Shown: positions 37,084 to 47,257, counted from the first letter of the stretch. The stretch is DNA of 64,000 nt from Halobacillus faecis (GCF_007991335.1 NZ_BJYD01000020.1:34508-98507), one strand, 5' to 3'. A program made the numbers and translations. Notes: generated by a model from the letters alone, not told the origin.

Positions 37084-39885
37084 ATGAAGAGATTTGCAAT
37101 TGTGGATTTAGAGACAACAGGAAATGCGGCATCAAAAGGTGATCGAATCATAGAAATCGGTGTGGTTGTTATGGAGGAAAATGGGACAATCGTGGAAGAG
37201 TTTTCTTCTCTTGTTTATCCTGAAAAAGATATTCCTCCATTTATACGATCATTAACTGGAATTGAAAATGACGATGTTTTAGATGCACCGCTCTTCTCTG
37301 AAATCGTCGAGGATGTTTATCCTCTGTTTCAACATGCTTTCATCGTGGCGCATAATATCGAATTCGATCTTGGATTTTTAAATGATGAATTGACCCGATG
37401 CGGTTATCAACCATTACATAATCCGATCATTGATACCGTTGAGTTCGCACGCATTTTGATGCCGACTTCTCCTACTTTTAAATTAGGGCAGCTGGCAGAA
37501 CGTCTGGAGATGGGGCATGATCGACCACACCGGGCATTGTCAGATGCTCAGGTGACCGCCGATCTTCTTCTTTATTTGTTGAAAGAACTTCAGCGTCTCC
37601 CGGAACGTACCATTCACCATTTGCTAAAGATCGAAGGGAAATTGAAAAGTGATTTCAGGGAGTTCTTTCTCAAATATTTAGAGGAAAAACGTTATGGCAC
37701 GAACCCTGAATCTGATGTGATGCTGAAGCACGGGATTGCCGTCCGTAAGCAAGTGCACGAGCGTGAATCTAAAACCGTTCAACTTCCAGCGTTCGACACA
37801 TGGAAAACGCAAGTGTTTGAGGGAGAAAATGGCCTCGAAAGCCTGCTTCCTGATTATGAAGTCCGAAAAGGGCAGCAGGAAATGACTTCAAGTGTCAAAC
37901 GAGCTCTAGAAGAAAATAAGCACGCGATCATAGAGGCAGGTGCTGGAACGGGTAAGTCAGTCGCTTATCTACTATCCGCTGCTTTCCAAGCTATGCAAAG
38001 TGGTAGACGTGTCGTCATATCCACTCACACAACAAGTCTTCAGAAACAATTGCTAGAGGAAGAAATACCAAAAGTTGAACGGATGTTTCCCCGTCCGATT
38101 AAAGCTGTGCTTTATAAAGGAAAAGCTCATTACATTAGTTTGATACACTTTCACTATGAACTTGAAAGATCGTACCAGGATAACTACGATATTGCACTGA
38201 CAAAGGCTATGATCCTCGTTTGGTTGACAAAAACACGTACAGGTGATGTTGATGAAATTCAACTTCCTTCAAATGGAAGACAGTTTTGGCATAAAGTATC
38301 ATCGGAACAATCAAGCAAAACCGTCAGACTTGGTTTTACGGATGATAGTTTTTACCAGTGGGCTCAAGAGAAAGCGGCTCAAGCAGACCTTGTCATTACC
38401 AATCATGCCCTTCTGTGTATGGATATAATGAAAGAGGAATCGGCGTTGCCGGATTATGAGCATGTGATTATTGATGAAGCTCATCATTTGGAAGCTGTAG
38501 CTAGTCGGTACTTTGGTGTGCGAATGAATTATCGTGAACTTCAACGGTATTTGACCCAATTCGGAGAGATCCTCCATAAGAGTCTTTATAAGGAATGGTC
38601 TTTGCAGGAAGACTTTTACACCAATCTAATCAAAGGTCAACAATCCATTGATGAGGCGAAGGAAGAGCTGAGCCACCTTTCACGGTATATTTATCAAAGC
38701 GTCAAAAAGCAGAAGCGGTTAGGAAAAGGGAAAAGTGATATTGGTCGTACCCAGCTTCTTTTGAAGCCCGGAGAAATGCCGGCATTCATTGACACAGCTA
38801 AAGAAATGTCCCATCGTTTCTTGGCTATGATTAAAAAGTTGATTGTCCATATGGGAAGAATGGAAGAACAGTTGAGAATGCAGCTTGCCGTTAAAGAGGA
38901 CTACAGTATCCCGATCCTGCTCTCACGATTGAACAATCAAATCGATGTCTGCCACCAAATTCGCTCCCAGCTCATTCATTACTTTGATTTTACGAGAGAA
39001 GAAGAAGTGAAATGGGTGGAAATTGAAGGAGAAGGTGCCGTTAACGCGATCTACTTATTCAGTGAACCGTATGATGTCGCTCACCTGCTTGAACAACGAC
39101 TCTTTAAAAGGAAGAGCAGTGCTATTTTAACGAGTGCCACCTTAACCACAGATGGTTCTTTCGATTACATTCGCAAATCCTTGGGTATGAAAGGCCTTGC
39201 CAACACAATGGAAGCTGCGATTCCGTCTCCTTATCAGTTTAAGGAGCAGGTCCAACTTATGGTTCCAAATGATTTTCCAAATATAAAAAGTGAGCCTGAC
39301 GCTTTTATTGAAGCACTCAGTGAAGCGATTTATTCTGTTGCAGAAGTGACAAAAGGAAGAATGCTCGTTTTATTTACTTCCTATGAAATGCTTCGTCAAA
39401 CCTACTCACTTTTAAAAGAGTTTATTGACCCAGAAGAGTTCATGGTTTTTGCACAAGGTGTTTCCAGTGGAAGCAGAGATCGTCTGAAAAAAAACTTTCA
39501 AGCGTTTGATCAGGCTATTCTTCTTGGGACGAGTTCTTTCTGGGAAGGGGTGGACATCCCCGGAGAGGACCTTTCCTGTTTGATGATGGTCCGTTTACCT
39601 TTTCAACCACCAGATCAGCCTATCCAATCGATTAGGAATGAGCGAATGCAAAAAGAAGGAAAAAATTCCTTTATGGAAAAATCCCTTCCTCATGCCATTA
39701 TTCGATTCAAGCAAGGTTTTGGAAGGTTGATCAGAAGCAGCTCCGATCGAGGAATCGTCTTTATTTGCGATCAGCGGTTGATGGAGGCTCGATATGGTAA
39801 ATATTTCTTGAATTCCTTGCCAGAAGTTCCTGTTTCTTATGAGTCCACCCGCCAATTGATCAATAAGATCGATAAGTGGCTCTGA
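37084..39885 (+). CDS. dinG: Exonuclease-helicase DinG
   Basis: A 933-residue fusion: N-terminal DEDDh 3'-5' exonuclease (FAIVDLETTG, HNIEFDLGFL, HRALSDA; residues ~1-170) and a DinG/XPD-type helicase (Walker A GAGTGKSVAY near 285, DEAH in IIDEAHHLEAVA, FWEGVDIPG and FGRLIRSSSDRG). The iron-sulfur cysteines of E. coli DinG are absent, as in other Firmicute DinG nucleases. ATG 37084 is chosen after AAGTAGGG; 37066 and 37078 are possible. No LexA-type box was seen upstream. Confidence 0.93.
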   Translation: MKRFAIVDLETTGNAASKGDRIIEIGVVVMEENGTIVEEFSSLVYPEKDIPPFIRSLTGIENDDVLDAPLFSEIVEDVYPLFQHAFIVAHNIEFDLGFLNDELTRCGYQPLHNPIIDTVEFARILMPTSPTFKLGQLAERLEMGHDRPHRALSDAQVTADLLLYLLKELQRLPERTIHHLLKIEGKLKSDFREFFLKYLEEKRYGTNPESDVMLKHGIAVRKQVHERESKTVQLPAFDTWKTQVFEGENGLESLLPDYEVRKGQQEMTSSVKRALEENKHAIIEAGAGTGKSVAYLLSAAFQAMQSGRRVVISTHTTSLQKQLLEEEIPKVERMFPRPIKAVLYKGKAHYISLIHFHYELERSYQDNYDIALTKAMILVWLTKTRTGDVDEIQLPSNGRQFWHKVSSEQSSKTVRLGFTDDSFYQWAQEKAAQADLVITNHALLCMDIMKEESALPDYEHVIIDEAHHLEAVASRYFGVRMNYRELQRYLTQFGEILHKSLYKEWSLQEDFYTNLIKGQQSIDEAKEELSHLSRYIYQSVKKQKRLGKGKSDIGRTQLLLKPGEMPAFIDTAKEMSHRFLAMIKKLIVHMGRMEEQLRMQLAVKEDYSIPILLSRLNNQIDVCHQIRSQLIHYFDFTREEEVKWVEIEGEGAVNAIYLFSEPYDVAHLLEQRLFKRKSSAILTSATLTTDGSFDYIRKSLGMKGLANTMEAAIPSPYQFKEQVQLMVPNDFPNIKSEPDAFIEALSEAIYSVAEVTKGRMLVLFTSYEMLRQTYSLLKEFIDPEEFMVFAQGVSSGSRDRLKKNFQAFDQAILLGTSSFWEGVDIPGEDLSCLMMVRLPFQPPDQPIQSIRNERMQKEGKNSFMEKSLPHAIIRFKQGFGRLIRSSSDRGIVFICDQRLMEARYGKYFLNSLPEVPVSYESTRQLINKIDKWL

Positions 39886-39911
39886 CTCCAGCGCATGGGA
39901 CTGGACGTACC

Positions 39912-39920
39912 TGTTATAAT
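39912..39920 (+). promoter_or_regulatory. Extended -10 promoter of ypmA-ypmB-aspB
   Basis: TGTTATAAT with a perfect TATAAT, 37 bases before the ypmA ATG. No clear -35. Confidence 0.55.
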
Positions 39921-39956
39921 AATAAGCGGACCCCGCACAATGGAGGTTTTTTAACG

Positions 39957-40127
39957 ATGGAAAATAAGATTGAAACATTATCGACAGTCCGGATCCAAAA
40001 GTCTAACGATCTTTATAAAATTGTCGATACATTGAACCGCACACTTAAAGAAGATAATCTGATGTTTGGGTTGGCACTGGATGATGACGATGCTGAGACC
40101 GCAGTCTTCACCATTTACCGTACCTAG
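39957..40127 (+). CDS. ypmA: DUF4264 protein YpmA
   Basis: A 56-residue soluble protein (MENKIETLSTVRIQKSNDLY...) of the YpmA/DUF4264 family, found between dinG and ypmB in Bacillaceae. TGGAGGT (39941-39947) sets the start. No function is known. ypmB starts four bases after its stop, so the two are coupled. Confidence 0.82.
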   Translation: MENKIETLSTVRIQKSNDLYKIVDTLNRTLKEDNLMFGLALDDDDAETAVFTIYRT

Positions 40128-40131
40128 TTGG

Positions 40132-40617
40132 TTGAAGTGGAGCCTGGCGATAGCAGGAACCCTCTTTATTTTGGCTTTTGTCCTTTTCCTATGGGTATAT
40201 ATAGATGTGAACCAGGACCGCAAAGCAGGTCATCCTGAAGCAGAGGCGATTGCGAAAGATCAAGGCGACCTTACTACGATTGACCATGTATCTACATACC
40301 ATGGTAAAAGAGAGTTCCATATCGTCCAAGGAATGAACGAGTCCAAAGAAGCATCCATTTTATTCATAGACATAAAGGGAAATAAGATCCTTGATGAGGT
40401 TTCTGGAGAAGTAGCGCTTAGTTTGGAGGATATGCGCTCCCGGTGGGAGAACACATGCTCAAGTTGTACTTTCAAAGATATTCAATATGGTTTTGAGGAA
40501 GATGAACCGGTCTTTCAATTGACCTATATCGATGATCAGAACCGTTATGTATTGGATTATTTCACATTGCAGGGTGAAGCGTTTGATCAGCGTTTTGCTT
40601 TCAGACAGAATGAGTAA
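40132..40617 (+). CDS. ypmB: DUF5590 membrane-anchored protein YpmB
   Basis: A 161-residue protein with a single N-terminal membrane helix (SLAIAGTLFILAFVLFLWVY) and an extracellular domain with the DUF5590/PepSY-like fold, ending FTLQGEAFDQRF. The start is uncertain: TTG 40132 gives the usual length and a short cytosolic end and lies four bases after ypmA, but has no clear ribosome site, so translation probably depends on coupling. In-frame ATGs inside ypmA (40066-40090) would add 14-22 residues. Followed by aspB at 15 bases. The function is unknown. Confidence 0.75.
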   Translation: MKWSLAIAGTLFILAFVLFLWVYIDVNQDRKAGHPEAEAIAKDQGDLTTIDHVSTYHGKREFHIVQGMNESKEASILFIDIKGNKILDEVSGEVALSLEDMRSRWENTCSSCTFKDIQYGFEEDEPVFQLTYIDDQNRYVLDYFTLQGEAFDQRFAFRQNE

Positions 40618-40632
40618 AAGGAGTGAACGTTT

Positions 40633-41817
40633 ATGGAATTAGCACAACGAGTGAAAGCTTTAACACCATCAACAACACTGGCAATCACAGCCAAAGCGAA
40701 AGCATTGAAGGCTGAAGGCCATGATGTGATTGGATTGGGAGCAGGAGAGCCTGACTTCAATACTCCGTCGTATATCTTGGATGCCGCTAAACGCGCGATG
40801 GATGAAGGAATGACGAAATATACACCAGCTGGTGGAGTTCCTGAGCTGAAAAACAGCATTACAGCAAAACTGAAGCGTGATCAAGGTTTAACCTACACAA
40901 ATGAGCAAATCATTGTTACTACAGGTGCGAAGCATGCTTTGTTCACTCTGTTCCAGGTCCTTCTGAACGAGGGAGATGAAGTGATTGTTCCGGCTCCGTA
41001 CTGGGTCAGTTATCCAGAACAGATTAAGCTCGCTGAAGGTAAGCCCGTGATTGTTTCAGCTGATGAATCCAATGATTTTAAACTGACACCACAGCAACTG
41101 AAAGAAGCGATAACACCTAAAACAAAAGCTGTTATCATTAATTCCCCAAGTAACCCGACAGGTATGATGTATTCGGAATCAGAATTAAAGGCTCTCGGAG
41201 AAGTTTGCCTTGAGCATGACATCCTGATCGTGTCAGATGAAATCTATGAAAAATTGATCTATACAGATGAAAAACATGTTTCAGTTGCTCAGCTGTCTAA
41301 AGAACTGTATGATCAGACGATCATTATTAATGGGGTTTCCAAATCTCATTCGATGACAGGTTGGAGAATCGGTTTCGCTGCGGGAAATAAAACCGTTATT
41401 AAAGCGATGTCCAATATGGCTTCTCATTCGACATCAAATCCGACCACCATTGCCCAGTACGCAGCACTCGCTGCTTATACGGCTTCTGAAGAGAAAGTAG
41501 ACGAAATGAAAGAGGCATTTAAAGAACGTTTGGATGTCCTTCACAAGCGACTGGTTCAAATTCCTGGTGTGCATTGTGCGAAACCGTCCGGCGCTTTTTA
41601 CCTTTTCCCGAACGTGAAAGAAGCGGTTGAGCACGGAGGCTTTGAGGATGTCGATGCATGGGTGAAAGCTTTATTAGATGAAGAAAAAGTAGCCCTTGTC
41701 CCAGGTTCAGGGTTTGGAAGCCCGGATAATGTGCGCCTGTCCTACGCAACATCCTTGGATCAGCTCGAAAAAGCAGCTGATCGAATCGAACGTTTTGTAA
41801 ACAAACATCAATCTTAA
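40633..41817 (+). CDS. aspB: Aspartate aminotransferase
   Basis: PLP-dependent transfer of the amino group between glutamate and oxaloacetate. 394 residues, class I aminotransferase of the bacillus type. Seen: GLGAGEPDFNTP, SPSNPTGMMY, and the PLP lysine in GVSKSHSMTGWRIGFAAG. AAAGGAGTG precedes it. asnS follows at 18 bases, so aspartate and its use in asparaginyl-tRNA formation are neighbours, as in B. subtilis. Confidence 0.96.
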   Translation: MELAQRVKALTPSTTLAITAKAKALKAEGHDVIGLGAGEPDFNTPSYILDAAKRAMDEGMTKYTPAGGVPELKNSITAKLKRDQGLTYTNEQIIVTTGAKHALFTLFQVLLNEGDEVIVPAPYWVSYPEQIKLAEGKPVIVSADESNDFKLTPQQLKEAITPKTKAVIINSPSNPTGMMYSESELKALGEVCLEHDILIVSDEIYEKLIYTDEKHVSVAQLSKELYDQTIIINGVSKSHSMTGWRIGFAAGNKTVIKAMSNMASHSTSNPTTIAQYAALAAYTASEEKVDEMKEAFKERLDVLHKRLVQIPGVHCAKPSGAFYLFPNVKEAVEHGGFEDVDAWVKALLDEEKVALVPGSGFGSPDNVRLSYATSLDQLEKAADRIERFVNKHQS

Positions 41818-41835
41818 GCTTTTGGAGGTTTTAGT

Positions 41836-43128
41836 GTGAAAACAACTATATCTGAAGTATCAAAATATGTAGGGGAAGAAGTAACGTTAGGAGCTTGGCT
41901 TAGCAACAAACGCTCCAGTGGTAAGATTGCGTTCCTTCAACTTCGTGATGGAACAGGTTTTATGCAAGGGATCGTCGTTAAAGCAGAAATCGGAGAAGAA
42001 AAATTTCAAGATGCTAAAGCTTTAACGCAGGAGTCTTCCCTTTATGTAACAGGTGTGATCGTGGAAGATACGCGTTCTCCACTTGGGTACGAAATGCAAG
42101 TGAAAGATTTTGAAGTGATTCATGAAGCGGTCGATTATCCGATCACTCCAAAAGAACACGGTCCAGAGTTCCTAATGGATCACCGCCATTTATGGTTACG
42201 TTCGAAGCGTCAACACGCTGTCATGAAAGTAAGAAACGAAATCATTCGCTCCACTTACGAATTCTTTAATGACAATGGATACGTCAAAATTGATCCTCCT
42301 ATTCTTACAGGATCTTCAGCAGAAGGAACAACAGAACTTTTCCATACGAAATACTTTGATGAAGATGCTTACTTGTCTCAAAGTGGTCAACTTTACATGG
42401 AAGCTGCTGCAATGGCTTTCGGTCGAGTATTCAGTTTCGGACCGACCTTCCGTGCTGAGAAATCAAAAACCCGCCGCCACTTGATTGAGTTTTGGATGAT
42501 TGAGCCTGAAATGGCCTTCATGGACCATGAAGATAGTCTACAAGTCCAGGAACAGTATGTTTCTCATGTTGTTCAATCGGTGCTTAAGAACTGTAAGATC
42601 GAACTTGATGCACTCGGACGAGACACAGAGAAACTTGAAAAAATACAGGCTCCATTCCCACGCATTAGTTATGACGATGCCATCCAACTTTTGAAAGATA
42701 AAGGGTTTGATGATATTGAATGGGGAGAAGATTTTGGAGCTCCGCATGAAACAGCGATTGCAGAAAGTTATGATAAACCAGTTTTCATTACCAATTATCC
42801 TGCTGATATTAAAGCGTTCTATATGAAGCCGGATCCAGAGCGCCCTGAAGTAGTTTTATGTGCAGACTTAATTGCTCCTGAAGGATATGGTGAAATCATC
42901 GGTGGGTCGCAACGAATTGATGATCTGGAGTTAATGCAGCAGAGATATGAAGAACATGATCTCACTGGAGATGCGTACAAATGGTATTTGCAATTACGTG
43001 AATACGGAAGTGTCCCACACTCCGGCTTTGGACTAGGACTTGAACGTACCGTTGCTTGGATCTCAGGAGTCGAGCACGTACGTGAGACGATCCCATTCCC
43101 TCGTCTATTGAATCGACTGTACCCGTGA
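41836..43128 (+). CDS. asnS: Asparaginyl-tRNA synthetase
   Basis: Class IIb synthetase. 430 residues: N-terminal OB-fold anticodon domain ([24 protein letters not shown]), catalytic domain with motif 2 [24 protein letters not shown] and motif 3 [15 protein letters not shown] 41836 follows TTGGAGG. No T-box leader fits in the 18-base gap, so control must come from the upstream promoter. Ends in a terminator. Confidence 0.97.
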   Translation: MKTTISEVSKYVGEEVTLGAWLSNKRSSGKIAFLQLRDGTGFMQGIVVKAEIGEEKFQDAKALTQESSLYVTGVIVEDTRSPLGYEMQVKDFEVIHEAVDYPITPKEHGPEFLMDHRHLWLRSKRQHAVMKVRNEIIRSTYEFFNDNGYVKIDPPILTGSSAEGTTELFHTKYFDEDAYLSQSGQLYMEAAAMAFGRVFSFGPTFRAEKSKTRRHLIEFWMIEPEMAFMDHEDSLQVQEQYVSHVVQSVLKNCKIELDALGRDTEKLEKIQAPFPRISYDDAIQLLKDKGFDDIEWGEDFGAPHETAIAESYDKPVFITNYPADIKAFYMKPDPERPEVVLCADLIAPEGYGEIIGGSQRIDDLELMQQRYEEHDLTGDAYKWYLQLREYGSVPHSGFGLGLERTVAWISGVEHVRETIPFPRLLNRLYP

Positions 43129-43150
43129 TTACTAATCATGCAGATGAACG

Positions 43151-43187
43151 AACACCGATTTAACGCCGCGGCGTATCGGTGTTTTTC
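43151..43187 (+). terminator. Terminator after asnS
   Basis: AACACCGAT / ATCGGTGTT stem with a GC-rich inner loop, then TTTT. Confidence 0.82.
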
Positions 43188-43219
43188 ATTCCATGAAGAT
43201 TAAGAATGGAGGGATTGAT

Positions 43220-43915
43220 TTGGCTAAATACCAAAGCTTTCAGAACATCATGGATAACCAAATGGTCGTTCCAACGAAACTACTGGAAAATTTTCATCAA
43301 TTAAAATTGAATGAAACGGAACTGGTCGTTCTCTTACAAATCCACCGTTTTCGCACAGAAGGGAATGGATTTCCGACACCTGAACAACTGGCGACTCATC
43401 TAACCATAACGTCCCAGGAATGCTCACAAGTACTTAGGAGCTTGATCCAAAAAAGGATGATGACCATTGAGCAAAATCAAAATGAGCATCGAGTCCTTAA
43501 TGAATATTATTCATTAGAACCATTATGGGAAAAAATTTTTGCCGTATCACCGAAGCCTCAAACGAGTGACAGATCTTATGATGAAAATATTTTTCCACTG
43601 TTTGAACAGGAATTCGGGAGACCCTTGTCTCCATTTGAAATTGAGACCATCAATATATGGCTTGATGAGGAAGAGCAATCTCCAGCATTGATCAAGGCTG
43701 CGTTAAGAGAAGCAGTATTAATGAGCAAACTGAACTTCAAGTACATTGACCGGATCCTAAGGGAATGGAAGCGTAAAGGTGTCAAAACGGTGGAACAAGC
43801 CCGTGAACAGGGCAAACAGTTCCGGCAAGGACAACAAGGACCTAAAACACAAAAGCAGGAGAATAAGAAGCGTGATATCTCCCTTTACTATAACTGGTTG
43901 GAGGAGGATTCTTAA
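43220..43915 (+). CDS. dnaD: DNA replication initiation protein DnaD
   Basis: Helicase-loading and DNA-remodelling protein of Firmicutes. 231 residues: N-terminal winged-helix oligomerisation domain (LKLNETELVVLLQIHRF), then the DnaD/DnaB2 domain with FEQEFGRPLSPFEIETINIWLDE, and the C-terminal YNWLEE signature. TTG 43220 is preferred because GGAGGG (43208-43213) precedes it and the length then fits B. subtilis DnaD (232); ATG 43193 would put the ribosome site inside the gene. Next to nth, as in relatives. Confidence 0.94.
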   Translation: MAKYQSFQNIMDNQMVVPTKLLENFHQLKLNETELVVLLQIHRFRTEGNGFPTPEQLATHLTITSQECSQVLRSLIQKRMMTIEQNQNEHRVLNEYYSLEPLWEKIFAVSPKPQTSDRSYDENIFPLFEQEFGRPLSPFEIETINIWLDEEEQSPALIKAALREAVLMSKLNFKYIDRILREWKRKGVKTVEQAREQGKQFRQGQQGPKTQKQENKKRDISLYYNWLEEDS

Positions 43916-43923
43916 AACACACG

Positions 43924-44583
43924 ATGTTGAATAAACAGCAAATCCGTCATTGTCTAGATACGTTTGAAGAAATGTTCCCTGAAGCCGAGTGTGAATTAAC
44001 GCACAGCAATCCTTTTGAACTCCTCGTTGCTGTCGTTCTGTCAGCTCAGGCGACTGATGCGTTAGTAAACAAAGTGACTCCTCAACTTTTTGAGAAATAT
44101 AAAAAGCCTGAGGACTATATCGCTGTTCCATTAGAAGAGCTCCAGAATGACATCAAACGGATTGGTTTATATAGGAACAAGGCAAAGAATATAAAAAAGC
44201 TTTCCGAAACCCTTGTTGAAAAGTTTAATGGGGAAGTCCCCCCGACAAAAAAAGAGCTGGAGAGCTTAGCGGGAGTAGGGAGGAAAACGGCCAACGTCGT
44301 AGCTTCCGTCGCTTTTGATGAACCTGCTATTGCGGTGGATACACACGTGGAGCGTGTTTCCAAACGTCTAGCTTTTTGTAGGTGGAAAGACTCTGTCTTG
44401 GAAGTCGAAAAGACATTAATGAGAAAAATCCCGGTGGAAGAGTGGAGTGTAACCCATCACCGAATGATATTTTTCGGACGCTATCACTGTAAAGCCCAGC
44501 GCCCGAATTGTGAAGAGTGTCCTTTGTTATTTTTATGTAGGGAAGGGCAAAAACGAATGAAAAAGAAAGAGAAATCACAATGA
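43924..44583 (+). CDS. nth: Endonuclease III
   Basis: DNA glycosylase/AP lyase for oxidised pyrimidines. 219 residues: helix-hairpin-helix GVGRKTANVV with the catalytic lysine, catalytic aspartate in VDTHVERVSKRL, and the 4Fe-4S motif C-x6-C-x2-C-x5-C in CKAQRPNCEECPLLFLC. It follows dnaD by 8 bases. In B. subtilis ypoC follows; here the convergent ponA follows directly. Confidence 0.96.
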   Translation: MLNKQQIRHCLDTFEEMFPEAECELTHSNPFELLVAVVLSAQATDALVNKVTPQLFEKYKKPEDYIAVPLEELQNDIKRIGLYRNKAKNIKKLSETLVEKFNGEVPPTKKELESLAGVGRKTANVVASVAFDEPAIAVDTHVERVSKRLAFCRWKDSVLEVEKTLMRKIPVEEWSVTHHRMIFFGRYHCKAQRPNCEECPLLFLCREGQKRMKKKEKSQ

Positions 44584-44620
44584 AAATACCCTCTCGAATT
44601 TATTTCGAGAGGGTATTTTT
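44583..44620. terminator. Bidirectional terminator between nth and ponA
   Basis: Perfect stem AAAATACCCTCTCGA / TCGAGAGGGTATTTT with T runs on both strands. Confidence 0.92.
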
Positions 44621-44622
44621 GG

Positions 44623-47241
44623 TTAAGCTGCATCTTGCTGTTCCTGGTCCTCCTCAGCGGGAGGTTGTTCTTCGTCAGAACCACCGTTCCCGTCTGAACC
44701 AGAATCATCACTTTGGTTTTGGTCATCGCTTTCACTGTCATCATTATTGCCGGATCCATCATCTTGGCCATTGCCTTGACCATTCCCTTGACCTTCTCCA
44801 TTATTGTTTCCGTTGTTATTTCCTTCTCCGTCTCCTTCATTATTCTCTTCAGGAGGCCCTTCACCTTCCGTGTCCTCTTCTTGATCTTCCTGATTTTCTC
44901 CGTCTTCGGATTCTTCAGGATTTTCCTGTTCAAGAGAACCCGGGGCTTGAACCGTGACGGTAGCAGGGTCACTATTTGCTGTATTGTCGTCATCACTAAC
45001 AACGACTACAGCAAATTCGTAGGAAGCGCCTGGGTCAACGTTCGTAATCTCGACTCTTGTTTCTTTCGTTGTTGTCAATTCTCTCATTTCTCCACCATCA
45101 ATGGAGGCAGCAATACGGAAACTGATGTTATCTGTATTCCCGTAAGACCAAGAAAGATCAATACTGGACGTTTCTTCATTGAATTGTCCAGCCAGAGATT
45201 GGACGGGATCCAATTTCTGATACGTTTCTGATACTTTAGATGGCTGATTGTCTACGTGGAATAATTCCGTAACAATGCGGTCCGATGGTGTATATTCACT
45301 AGGTAAACGTGCAGGTCTGGAACCTTTCTCGACATCTACCCATGCAACGGAATCCGGTTTAGTAAAGTCAGCTGTTTCGATTCCTTGCGATAGCTGAGTC
45401 ATCAACGGCTTGTAAATCTGTTTTGGTATATCTTTCGCCGCCTGGGACATCGGATCTTCCCCATCGTAACCTGACCAAATGGAAATGGAATAGTTCGTCG
45501 TGTAACCATTAAACCAGGAGTCCGATGCATAATCCCCACGGTTCGTCGTTCCGGTTTTTCCTGCATCAGGTACACCAGGTACGTTGGCAGCTGTTCCGGT
45601 ACCTTCGCTCATAGTGGTTTGCAGCATATTCGAAATCATGAAGGCCGTGTAGCTGTTCATGGCAGACGTTGGCTCTGGCGTAAGTTCAATGGTTCCTTCT
45701 CCAGGAACTTCGACTTTGGTAACCGTATGTGGTTCATTATATACGCCTCCATTACCAAAGGCAGCGTAAGCGGCAGCCATTTCTTTGGGATTCGTTCCGG
45801 AACCTCCGCCGATGGCATCCATTTGATAAATGGTGTCGTCTCGGAAAGTAAAACCTAATCCCTCTGCGAATTTCTGCGCTTTATCCAATCCAACTTCATT
45901 GATCGTTTTCAGTGCTGGAATGTTCAAGGATCGACTAAGCGCGTATCTAGCGGATACCCAGCCTCTGAAGTTGTTATCAAAGTTATTGACTGATTTACCA
46001 TTAACCTCGTAAGGCTCATCTTTAATTTGGTGATAAGTGGACATTTTATTATATTGAATGGCCGGACCATAGGCAGTGATCGGTTTGAATGTTGAACCTG
46101 GTTGACGGTTAATTTGAGTGGCCGTATTGAACTGACCTTTTTGGTAGTTCCGGCCTCCGCCAATTGCTCGAATGGCACCTGTCTGAGTATCTGTGACAGC
46201 AACACCAGCCATTAATTTTTCATCTGGCCATGGGGTAGGCCCCTCATTGCTTAAGAGCTGTTGAACTTGTTCCTGCGCTTTAGGATCTAAAGTTGTATAA
46301 ATTTTTAACCCGTCTTTATAGATATCTGAGCCATCCATTTTCTCTTTGATCTCGCGTTCCACTTCATCAAGGAACGCCTGGAATGGTGCTTCTTTTTCAG
46401 GCTGTCTTTCAATCAACATGTCTTCGACCTTCACTTTGCGTGCTTCTTCAGCTTCTGCTTCTGTAATTTTTCCGTGTTGTACCATCAAGCTAAGCACCGT
46501 GTTCATTCGATCCTTTGCTAAATCCGGATTTTCAAACGGCATGTAGCCACTTGGTCTTTGTGGGAGACCTGCCAATAAAGCGGCTTCAGGTAATGTAAGC
46601 TCACTGAGGTCTTTTTTGCCAAAATAAGTTTCTGCAGCTTCAGCAACTCCGTAAGCCCCAGCACCATAGTAAATTTTGTTCAAGTACATTTCTAAGATCT
46701 TTTCTTTTGAATATTCCTGATCTAATTTGATAGCCATGTACTGTTCTTGCACCTTACGTTTTATGGTTTTATCTTTAGTTAAAAATGATTCTTTGACGAC
46801 TTGCTGAGTTATTGTACTTGCTCCTTCAGCACCGAACCCGCCAGTAATGTTGGCAAGTACGGCTCCTCCAATTCTTCGGAAATCAATTCCGATATGATCG
46901 AAGAAGCGTACATCTTCAGTCGCTAATACAGCGTCTTCAAGAACGGGAGGGATGTCGTTGTACGTGATTTTCGTCCGTCGCTCGTCTCCGGCTAAATCAG
47001 CATACAAGTCTCCGTTTTGGTCATAAACCTTGGAAGAGAATGGATCGGATAATTTCGATTCATCTAAACTTGGAGCCGTAGCGACATAATATGCAAATAA
47101 TGCTCCAACCCCTAACATCAGAACGACTCCGATGGTTAAGAGGGTCATGAAAATTCTTTTGAATTTTGATGTGCTTTTGCCTTTTTTCGATGATTTCATC
47201 TGTTTTCTTCTTGCTGTACGTGACTGGCTATCATTGGCCAT
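44623..47241 (-). CDS. ponA: Class A penicillin-binding protein 1A with FN3 and acidic tail
   Basis: Bifunctional peptidoglycan synthase. 872 residues: cytosolic basic N-terminus, membrane anchor (~30-55), GT51 glycosyltransferase (EDVRFFDHIGIDFRRIGGA, GASTITQQVVKE), transpeptidase with SxxK in QPGSTFKPI, SxN in SRSLNIP and KTG in DAGKTGTTN, then a fibronectin type III domain (~675-765). The last 104 residues (769-872) are Glu, Asp, Gly, Asn, Gln and Ser rich and contain no Lys, Arg or His. It forms a unit with recU upstream. GpsB, which controls PBP1 in bacilli, is encoded at 54.6 kb. Confidence 0.96.
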   Translation of the reverse strand: MANDSQSRTARRKQMKSSKKGKSTSKFKRIFMTLLTIGVVLMLGVGALFAYYVATAPSLDESKLSDPFSSKVYDQNGDLYADLAGDERRTKITYNDIPPVLEDAVLATEDVRFFDHIGIDFRRIGGAVLANITGGFGAEGASTITQQVVKESFLTKDKTIKRKVQEQYMAIKLDQEYSKEKILEMYLNKIYYGAGAYGVAEAAETYFGKKDLSELTLPEAALLAGLPQRPSGYMPFENPDLAKDRMNTVLSLMVQHGKITEAEAEEARKVKVEDMLIERQPEKEAPFQAFLDEVEREIKEKMDGSDIYKDGLKIYTTLDPKAQEQVQQLLSNEGPTPWPDEKLMAGVAVTDTQTGAIRAIGGGRNYQKGQFNTATQINRQPGSTFKPITAYGPAIQYNKMSTYHQIKDEPYEVNGKSVNNFDNNFRGWVSARYALSRSLNIPALKTINEVGLDKAQKFAEGLGFTFRDDTIYQMDAIGGGSGTNPKEMAAAYAAFGNGGVYNEPHTVTKVEVPGEGTIELTPEPTSAMNSYTAFMISNMLQTTMSEGTGTAANVPGVPDAGKTGTTNRGDYASDSWFNGYTTNYSISIWSGYDGEDPMSQAAKDIPKQIYKPLMTQLSQGIETADFTKPDSVAWVDVEKGSRPARLPSEYTPSDRIVTELFHVDNQPSKVSETYQKLDPVQSLAGQFNEETSSIDLSWSYGNTDNISFRIAASIDGGEMRELTTTKETRVEITNVDPGASYEFAVVVVSDDDNTANSDPATVTVQAPGSLEQENPEESEDGENQEDQEEDTEGEGPPEENNEGDGEGNNNGNNNGEGQGNGQGNGQDDGSGNNDDSESDDQNQSDDSGSDGNGGSDEEQPPAEEDQEQQDAA

Positions 47242-47257
47242 TTACATTTCCTCCATT

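Noticed and set aside
41818..41835. T-box or other leader regulation of asnS
   Set aside because: The gap between aspB and asnS is 18 bases, too small for a T-box.
44713..45231. Plus-strand open frame opposite ponA
   Set aside because: Antisense to the ponA tail and FN3 region; hydrophobic composition results from reading the complement of acidic codons.
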